From contig JAVLRN010000005.1 of assembly GCA_032821775.1 (NCBI GenBank), positions 2,356,001 to 2,420,000 of the forward strand: a stretch of DNA of 64,000 nucleotides. The letters are read 5' to 3'. Below are positions 56,610 to 64,000 of the stretch, in pieces. The notes under the pieces were generated by a model. It did not search any database. It was not told where the DNA came from and was given only the letters and a program-made list of their open reading frames with translations. Every line of letters begins with the position of its first letter. Position 1 is the first letter of the stretch. Source of the DNA: Sanguinoderma infundibulare. Lineage: Eukaryota; Basidiomycota; Agaricomycetes; Polyporales; Polyporaceae. A program made the translations under genes and the position numbers.

Positions 56610-59065
56610 ATGTATGCTTATCTCGCCCTTCTAGGTCTGGCAACGGGAATTACTGCTGTGGATGGCTCAAAATCCGCTTGTTCCGGGTTCAGCCTCGCTA
56701 ACGTCGACAACGTCAAGCTCACCACCCTGCCAACCTACTATGCTGCGAACGCGCTTGTCAACATTTCTAATCCTTACTCTAGCATCGACTCCTCGGATCT
56801 CCCGGCGTTCTGCCGCGTCCAGTTGACGATCACGACCAACGCAACAGCACAGTCGAGTGCCCTCACGGAGGTTTGGCTTCCAGACGCCTGGAACGGGCGT
56901 GTGCTCACCGTCGGCAACGGTGGTTTGGCTGGCGGAGGTATGTCATGCATCTAATGGGATGCTTTCGGAACCCTGCTAATCGTTCGATTGCACCCTCTCG
57001 CCTTTCCTTCGACATCGGCACTGGTTTCGACAGTCACTGTCGCCGATCTCGGTGACGTTGCTGTGGCACAAGGGTGTGGGTACTGAGCAAGTTACGGCAT
57101 TCTTCCGTGTCAAGTGCTCATATTGCTACATATTTTTAAGTCGCTGGAATATCCACGAACACCGGTCATGACAGCACGGCCTTCGACGGTAGCTGGGCCG
57201 GCCCGCACAATGATGTGAGTAGTTGATTTGATTGATTTGGTCATGGGAGTCGTCGTGCCCAGGGGCTAATGGGCATATGTGCGCCTCGTTGGACAGAATG
57301 CGATCGTGGACTGGGGATGGCGCGCGCTGCGCCTCAGTGTCGTTGTCGGGAAGGAGGTCGTCAAACAGTACTACTCGAGTCCTGCGAAGAAGTCGTACTA
57401 CCTTGGATGTTCTTCAGGTGCGTGGATCATCGTCCTCGGTATCTCGGCGTGGGACATTCCTACTGACTCGTCTGTTTCCGTGTCCATTTGGCAGGTGGAA
57501 GTCAGGGGTATGCGCACGGCGGAGATCTCGGACATACTGGGGCTTAATTTTAGCCGTTCGCAGATTGAAATCAGTCCAAGAATTCCCTGACGAGTTCGAC
57601 GGTGTGGTACGTCCAAGCGTCTCGTGGCTTCTGCTGCGGAACATCCCTGAACGTTACTCCGTATGTCCATCCTCAGGTGGTTGGGTCTCCGGCGAACTGG
57701 GTCACGCACCTCCAGCCATGGTCGGCACAGCTGTACCTGGACACTAATCCTTCGACGTCTTCGCGATTCATAACGGAAGACCAGTGGACGGACGTCATTG
57801 GCCCTGAGGTTATGAGACAATGTGACGCGTTGGATGGCGTGCGTACCAGGACTTGTGGTCCGCAGACCTTTCCTTGACCGCGGCACGCTTCTTCTAGCTC
57901 GTCGACGGGATCATCAATGAACCGAGGAGCTGCCTGTAGGTGTACATCGTGCTCTTCATGCCAACTACTCATCTGGACGATACCCCCAGTTTCCGTCCTG
58001 AGACGTTGACCTGCCGTCTCGGCCAGAACACATCGACATGTCTGTCTCCGGATCAGATCGGCGCGCTGCACCGCATATACGCGACCTACTACGAGACGGA
58101 CCAGACATACGTCTTCGCTGGCTACTATCCAGGGGGAGAGGCGGGCTTCTACAACGGCTTGGTCGGTCCGACGCCACCCCCGATCGCGCTTGGGTTTTTC
58201 CAGTACATGGTGGCGAAGTGGGGGAATTATGAGCAACTTCGTGTGTATTCGTTCTTTACTTACCGATCTCGGACAGCGATACGAACTGGCAAATTACCGA
58301 CTACAACGCTGCCTTCCTGGCACTCGCCGACGAGGTCAATCCTGGTCAATTCAACGTGAGTTATATCGCGTTGACCCTCATGTGTCCAGTCTGTATGCTA
58401 ACTTGTCCGCGGACGGCTAGGCTATTAACCCGAACATCACGGGCTTCATTGGCCCACAGCACAATGGGAAGCTCATCCACTATGTTGGGTGGGCTGATCA
58501 ACTCATCAGCCCCGGCAACTCGCTGCACTACTATGAGACCGTCCACCAGTTTACCCGCGCGAACTCGCAATTGGACATCGACGATTCGTATCGACTCTTT
58601 GCCGTGCCAGGAATGCAACACTGGTGAGCTCTCTTGCCTATATCGTGTCAAGAGTCTACTGACACGTCGTTGCTTAGCGGTGTAAGTCTCCTGCGCAAGT
58701 CTTGTCTCGTTTGGGAAACTTCTGACGCAGCGCATAGAGCGGGTTTTCCGCAAACGCGTTCGGGGGAGCAGGGCAGGCGGCGACCAACATGCCTCCGGTA
58801 TCCTACGACGCCCAGGACAACATCTTAGCCGCAGTCGTGCGGTGGGTCGAGGAGGGCATCGCGCCCGACACCCTTACCGCGGTGCACTACAAGGACAACG
58901 ACGTCGCGAACGGCGTTGACTTCTCCCGTCCGTTGTGCAAGGTGAAAACATTTCGTTCTTTTTTCACCTTTCGGAGCGGCGTGCTGATACGACGCCCAGT
59001 ATCCTGCCAGCCCCAAGTACAGGGGAGGAGACCCCCAAAAGGCCAGCAGTTTCGAGTGCGTATGA
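56610..59065 (+). CDS. Secreted tannase/feruloyl esterase-family hydrolase
   Basis: Family members cleave gallate or ferulate esters, for example releasing ferulic acid from plant cell walls. Start ATG 56610 gives the signal peptide MYAYLALLGLATGITAVDG, then CSGFSLANVDNVKL. The catalytic serine loop is assembled over two introns, LGCSSGGSQGLKSVQEFPDE, followed by FDGVVVGSPANWVTHLQPW. The acid lies in HYVGWADQLISPGNSLHYY and the histidine in LFAVPGMQHCSGG. The CS-D-HC arrangement (Cys beside the catalytic Ser and His) is the family hallmark, and all are present. The end is SPKYRGGDPQKASSFECV, with the stop at 59063-59065. About 13 introns, so unspliced frames look broken. The substrate (tannin or feruloyl ester) cannot be decided from motifs. 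It is convergent with ATP12, with about 95 bp between stops. Confidence 0.92.
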
Positions 59066-59159
59066 GAATTCTGGAGAGGAATGTGGCACAGTAGCGGGAT
59101 AGAGATGTCATTCATATTAGCAGAGGAGAGGGATAGTGTACGGATGGGCGGGCCTGGCA

Positions 59160-60340
59160 TCAGTACTCTGCGATGAGACAAGAAGCACTACCAAGCTGCC
59201 TCCTCATGTCATGGTAGTCTACATCGTGGCCTAGGAACGCGACGTCAGAAGGATGGAGAGAGCGGAATCAGATGGGATACTGACTGTCTTCGACCTCGCC
59301 CCACCGCTCAATTTGGCTGTTGACCTCTACGTGAGCAGCCTGGGCAGCCTGGTCTACGTCTATGTGGCGCATTACGAGGGCGAGAGCGATGAGGAAGGAC
59401 TTTGATGTGTACGTCGCCCGTTCCATGGCTGGAGGACGGAAGGCGTCATTGGAATTAGACGATGGCATGGCCTGATGAGAAAATGCGGGGACGTACTGGC
59501 CATCTCCCATGGACTGAATTTGGACAAGACGTCGTTGAACTTGAGGATGGTTTCAGGCGGCTGAGAGGGTACGAGGAACGAGTCCGTGGTTGAGATGTCG
59601 ACGTTGAATGTGGACCTCGCCCAGTCAAGGATGGGTCGCCAATGCGTCTCTTGAAGTTTGACCAGGGTAGCAGGAGCATCCGCGTGATAGCTGCCGCAGC
59701 CAGTTGGTGGTATGAACATAGAAGATGCAGAAGGATGCACGCACCAAATGGTATCCGTATCGAAATACTTGAGCAATTGCTTCTGCACCTCCTCCCGAGT
59801 TGGTTCATCCTCGAAGGCATCCAACGCTCTTGATGCGAGGGAGGTCTGTAGCCTTTGTGTCCAACGCGTCGCAATGTCACATACAACTGGGACGTACCAT
59901 TGGAAGCGCGTGTGGCTTCAACAACGTCTGCTGGTTCTCCCATTCGGACGCGACGAGAGCAGCGACCAGTCTCTTTTCCGGAGGGATTATAAGACGTTTC
60001 CCGGAAGGTGTTTTGAGGGGACGGTTGTCCAAAGTGACCGCATAGCCTCCATCGCGTTTTTCAATGTCTACGTTCTTCCAAAATCGCTTAAGGGTAGCCT
60101 CAGCTCCTGCAGGTTGGAGGGTGTGTGTGAGCGTGTAGTTGACGTTGACCAGTCTGGACACGTACGGTTCGTAGCAGTGACGGCTGGGCCGGATTCCGGA
60201 ACATTCGCGCATGTCCTGGCGAGGCATAGTGCCGCACGTCTTACAGGAACGCTTCTGCGCGCGGTGCTGAGGAGGAGAGGAAGAAACGGACGAGCAGCGA
60301 GGCGGTACATGGCAGGAGGCCAGACAAGCGCGGGAGCCAT
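59160..60340 (-). CDS. ATP12: ATP12 chaperone, F1-ATPase assembly factor 2
   Basis: Atp12 binds the F1 alpha subunit in the mitochondrial matrix during ATP synthase assembly. The ATG ending at 60340 begins a basic presequence, MAPALVWPPAMYRLAARPF, then LLSTARRSVPVRRAAL. The mature part has LKRFWKNVDIEKRDGGYAVT, LDNRPLKTPSGKRLIIPPEK and ALVASEWENQQTLLKPHALP. The C-terminal domain gives YFDTDTIWCVHPSASSMF, HWRPILDWARSTFNVDIST and QIERWGEVEDSHDVDYHDMR, then RQLGSASCLIAEY. The last exon joins through an intron that splits the Ser codon of EDSHDVD, with the stop at 59160-59162. The WGEVED motif is diagnostic. Intact. Confidence 0.93.
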
Positions 60341-60536
60341 GATATTATAATGTGTGCGTCATAGCGGACAACCACCCGAGCCGAGCCTCGCGCATTGCCA
60401 AACCTCAAAGCACTCAACATCGCAGTGACTGACCAGTGTTATTCCCGAGCCGCGATCTACATACAGAAATCCAAGTTGGAGGACAAGCAGTCACGACAGA
60501 ACGTAATTATAATACAATGCACGCCGCAACTCAATC

Positions 60537-63049
60537 CTACTCTTCGGCCCAACGAGGCAACCACTCCTCCCAACCAGCCCATTCATCATGCTCCTCGCGA
60601 GCCAACCCCTCGCCTTCGTCTTCGTGGCCATGGCCATGGTGCGCTTTCTTGAGCGGATTCAGGACCTTGTCGATCACATGGATTGCACCATTGCGCGCAG
60701 GGACGTCGGCGACAGAGACTGGCTGGCCGTGAGCGAAGACGACCGTCTTGTAGAACGTGTGCTTCTCGTGGTGCTCGTTCGCGAAAGGAAGCTTGAACGC
60801 AAGTTGAACAATATTCACATTCAAGGGAACCCCTTCGAGACGTGTGGGCACCGTGGCGTTGATGGAGTAAACGACTTCAGGGCGGTGGTGACGATGGCCC
60901 CCAAATGGCGGGGGTGGAGGTGGAGGCGGGGGCGGTGGAGGGAAATGATGGGGAGGAGGGGGAGCATGAGGGAAATGAGGGGGAGGGGGAGGGGGCGGGG
61001 GAGGAGCGTGAGGGAAGTGATGAGGAGGCGGAGGAGGCGGAGGAGCGTGAGGGAAATGATGGGGGCCGTCAGGCGGAGGATGAGGGAAATGATGGGGACC
61101 CTCAGGCGGAGGGGGAAGATGGTAATGCGGGAAATGGTGTGGACCTGGTGGTGGAGGCGGGGGAGGCGGAGGAGGAGGCCCATGGAACGGCGGGAACGGA
61201 GGAGGGCCGAACCCGCGAGGAGCTTCCCCATGCTCGTACGCCCAGTCGCCCTTCTCATACCCGTGCTCACGCTCAGAGTGACCATATCCCTGCTCCACAG
61301 CCTCCTCACCCATCGCGAACCAGTCCTCAGCATGATGGCCGAGATGCTCGTAGAATTGGCTGGTCGCGGCATCGTACTGAGACGGAACGAACACGGGATG
61401 GGACGCGTTGTGGAAGTAGTCTACGAAAATGTGAGTCAATAATGCGAAAAAGCCAAGTATGAACGCATCGGAAGCGTACCCGAGTGCAACGCAGCGCCAG
61501 GGACGATGTGGAACTGCAGAAGCTTCAACAGGGCTTTCTCCCCGAACGGCGAGAAAAGGTAAAACTTGAGCTTGGGCGGCAGCCGGGCGAACGCCTTGTT
61601 CGTGGGCACGAAGGCGGAGGTGATGGGCGAACCCGCGTGCAAAGGGCCCGTGACGCGATAGTAGTCAACGGCATCCGTCAGTCCGACTCGCTGAAGGGCT
61701 GAGCTCTGTGCACTATACATCAGCACTCTGCTTCCAAGCGAATCCATCGCGAAAGATCTTACAAAGGTGGAGAAATGGTCGGAGAGAAGGAATGCGGTCT
61801 GGAAGATCGAAGGAGGGGGAAGGACAGGTCTGCTGACGACGTGAATCGCACCTGTGGACACGCGTCAGATCGTGCGCGCACATGTTGAAAACGACTTTCG
61901 TATTCCACTCACCATTCTTGACCGGGATATCAGGGACCAAAACCTTCGAGATGAAGTTGACGGTGGGCCGCGGGTCGAAGCCGACGCCCTTCCCGAAGCG
62001 GATGCGGAGCGGCTCGCCATGCAGGGACCCATCCTCGAGCTTAAGCGACGTCGCGAACGTGCTGTTCTTCCTCAGCTCGTGCAGGGGCGTGTGCTCGGGC
62101 AGGATGTTGTAGAGGAGCGCGTACTTGATGAACTGCTTGATCTTGTCCTCATCGGGCTTGCGGGCGCTGTTGGTGTTCAGGTAGCCTTCGGCGATGGCGA
62201 GCACATCCCCAAGGTCGCTTTCGGTCTGGAAGAGGTCCTCCAGCTCGACGTCTTCATCCTTGCCGGGGTAACGAGGAGGCTTCGGGAAGCCAGAGTCGGG
62301 GAGGGCGAAGAACGTGACGCTGCGGATGAGGAGTAAGTTACGCTCGTTTTGCGTGATGTCCAAGACCGCACTGGTGCTCACCTCTGCGAGGAATCGTTGA
62401 GATAGTTCGTGACGTCCTCGGTATAGTTCACGAGCTTAAAGAGACGTGAGAACCTAGACTTATGTGGTTAGTCACGAGGGCATGCAACTTGGGCGGGGAT
62501 CGCGCAGTACCTGGGATGACTCTCCAAGAACTGGTAGATGGTCTTGTCCTTCGTGTCGGGACCAGGCTTTGGGAAATGCGGAGGATGAGGGAAGTGGTGC
62601 GGTTCTTTGGGAGGGCTAGGCGGCCTAGGATGACCGGGAGGCCCAGGAGCCCCGGGAGGAGGGTGCGGAGGCCCTGGGTGCTGGGGCGGCTGCGGTGGCC
62701 ACTGAGGGGGTTTAGGGCCCTTGTGCGGCGGCTCAGGCCAGTGCTCGTGGTCACCACCCGGGAAGTGAATGGGCTTCTGGTCCTCCGGATAGCGAGGTTG
62801 CGTGTCCAAGATCTGTTGGTCACCCTCATGGGTCCACTCCCAAGCATTGTCGAAGTCCGCAACCGCGCCGTGTTGTACATGGTAAGAACGATGGTCGGAG
62901 TTGATCAGTTCGGTGTCCTCCACGTCCCAGGGCCTGCCCAGGACATGCCCGGGGCGGGCAGAGACGAGGAGTCCACCGTACACCACCGCGAGGATGGTGT
63001 GCAGGAGCAGCATGGTGGAACAAGGTTGGAAGAAGGCTCGGGGTCTCAT
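60537..63049 (-). CDS. FAS1 (fasciclin) domain protein with Pro/His-rich insertions
   Basis: FAS1 domains mediate adhesion and occur in secreted or surface fungal proteins. The ATG ending at 63049 gives MRPRAFFQPCSTMLLLHTIL, then AVVYGGLLVSARP as a signal sequence (ATG 63013 is an alternative start). A Pro-rich linker with HFPHPPHFPKPGP follows. The first FAS1 domain has FALLYNILPEHTPLHELR-type sequence and INFISKVLVPDIPVKNG. The second has PTNKAFARLPPKLKFYLFSP, LLKLLQFHIVPGAALH and NGAIHVIDKVLNPLKKAHHG. Between its HIVPG half and its VLNPL end lies an insertion of about 100 residues (DNA 60910-61220) made almost only of Pro, His, Phe, Gly and Ala. It ends WEEWLPRWAEE, with the stop at 60537-60539. 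No clear GPI signal is seen. It may be secreted or vacuolar. Confidence 0.85.
60910..61220 (-). repeat. Pro/His-rich low-complexity coding repeat inside the FAS1 gene
   Basis: Imperfect short repeats encode HHFPHAPPPPPP-type units within the second FAS1 domain of the gene at 60537-63049. The DNA is highly purine/pyrimidine skewed (GGAGG-rich on the plus strand) and likely to vary in length. Confidence 0.85.
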
Positions 63050-63432
63050 CCGGGGGACTTTATGTAGTCATGGATTGCGCGCGGTTGACAATTCCGCTAT
63101 GACGCCGTTGTGATCATTCCCGCGCAGGAGGATTGCGCAGACCGCAGCCAAGGCACGCTGTTTGCAATGGGCATCCGACAATCGGGATGGCACAATCTAC
63201 AATCCGCAGCAGGTTCGGAGCGCTTATTACCATCACCTACATCATCGGTTCCAGTTGCGATCGGTTCCTTGCCCTCCAACACTCATCCTGAAAGTCCAGC
63301 AACGGGAGAAGAGCTTGGAATGTTCACCGGGTCGAAAGTCAATATGTCTGCGATTGAATGAAAGGAAATTATGAACGGCAATGGCGACATACAGAGCTTG
63401 AAATCGTGGTCGATATGGGTATAGCGTCCAGC
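63050..63432. other. Intergenic region between VMA1 and the FAS1 gene
   Basis: About 380 bp between two minus-strand genes: the VMA1 3' flank and the FAS1 promoter. Nothing else is recognised. Confidence 0.5.
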
Positions 63433-64000
63433 CTACTCTACCAGCTGACGGAACTTCTCCTGGATCTCGTTGTACACCGCGTCCATCTTCTGCTTGATAG
63501 GCTCCTTCCCTTGTGATGGCGACTGTCGAGTATACCGGCGTATTTTCCGCCCAATCAGCACGCAATAAACTAGATACCAAAACAATGCAGATGCAGAAAC
63601 GCGCACCTCGAACTTCATCTGCGAGAGCTTGAACATGACGTCCGACGCGGACTCGCGGATCTTCGCGAACGTGACATCGCCGCCGGCGACAGCCTTCTGC
63701 GCCGCGTCGTGGAAGGCGACAAAGTTGCGGAGCATCGCGCTCGTCTTGTAGAACGGGCAGAAGCGGTCGTATTCGGACATGCCGTTCTGCTGCAGGAAGT
63801 CGTCCTTGAGCATCCGCGCGACCTCGAGCGTGATCTTGTCGTTCTCGCCGAGCGCCGACTTGCCGACGAGCTGCACGATCTCGGCAAGATCCTCCTCCTT
63901 CTGCAAAATTTCCTTTGTCTTCGTGCGCAGTTCGACGAAGCCGGGCTCGGTTGTCTCGTAGTGCTGTTCCAGGACCTTGGTGTACTTGGAGTACGAGAGG
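63433..64000 (-). CDS. VMA1: V-type proton ATPase catalytic subunit A, C-terminal part (5' part beyond right edge)
   Basis: Subunit A hydrolyses ATP in the V1 sector that acidifies vacuoles. The window holds only the C-terminus: [80 protein letters not shown] and [20 protein letters not shown]. After an intron at about 63606-63520 it ends [19 protein letters not shown], with the stop at 63433-63435. These blocks are nearly invariant in eukaryotic subunit A. The ATP-binding region is outside the window. Confidence 0.95.
   Translation of the reverse strand, partial: LSYSKYTKVLEQHYETTEPGFVELRTKTKEILQKEEDLAEIVQLVGKSALGENDKITLEVARMLKDDFLQQNGMSEYDRFCPFYKTSAMLRNFVAFHDAAQKAVAGGDVTFAKIRESASDVMFKLSQMKFEVRVSASALFWYLVYCVLIGRKIRRYTRQSPSQGKEPIKQKMDAVYNEIQEKFRQLVE

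Noticed and set aside
60588..61462. Plus-strand Arg/Gly/Glu-rich open frames
   Set aside because: They are antisense of the Pro/His-rich FAS1 coding repeat, which explains the odd composition.

Overview
This window is nuclear DNA from a filamentous basidiomycete, most likely an agaricomycete of the wood-decay type. The genes are packed on both strands and cut by many short (about 50-65 bp) GT..AG introns. Proteins found together here that fit this lineage are a secreted laccase, a tannase/feruloyl-esterase-family hydrolase, a secreted SurE-like nucleotidase, a FAS1 protein, F-box proteins and an agaricomycete-type multi-pass membrane protein. The species assignment is inference; nothing in the window names it.

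Layout. 0-6.5 kb: RNA 3'-phosphate cyclase (cut by the left edge), a divergent HOOK homologue and an F-box protein. 7-14 kb: two tandem CDC50/LEM3 flippase-subunit paralogues on the minus strand. Between them, on the plus strand, lies an array of about 15 degenerate 110-bp modules, each built like a small intron plus a mini-exon. 14-18.5 kb: an MFS sugar-transporter-like gene and a divergent multi-pass membrane protein. 19.6-24.4 kb: a secreted S9-like alpha/beta hydrolase, followed by a broken P-loop NTPase that sits between two copies of the hydrolase's last exon. 24.7-33.5 kb: the CCR4-NOT scaffold NOT1 and a small conserved protein of unknown role. 35-45 kb: laccase, MCM-binding protein, phosphogluco/pentomutase and a BAHD-like transferase. 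45-55 kb: an RCO1-like double-PHD protein, SurE-like nucleotidase, PRP38 and tRNA isopentenyltransferase. 56.6-64 kb: tannase-family esterase, ATP12, a FAS1 protein with a large Pro/His insertion, and the 3' end of the V-ATPase subunit A gene (cut by the right edge).

Most genes are unrelated housekeeping genes (RNA repair and modification, splicing, mRNA decay, replication, mitochondrial and vacuolar ATPase function) and form no pathway together. The secreted enzymes would act outside the cell on plant cell-wall aromatics, esters and peptides. The most unusual element is the module array at about 9.5-11.1 kb. Its intron-like parts are better conserved than its exon-like parts, and the units follow a four-unit higher-order order. 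A TATA-like element precedes it. It does not match a gene family or transposon I recognise.

Exon boundaries were read by eye from splice consensus and family similarity. Internal exon details, and some starts and ends, remain predictions.
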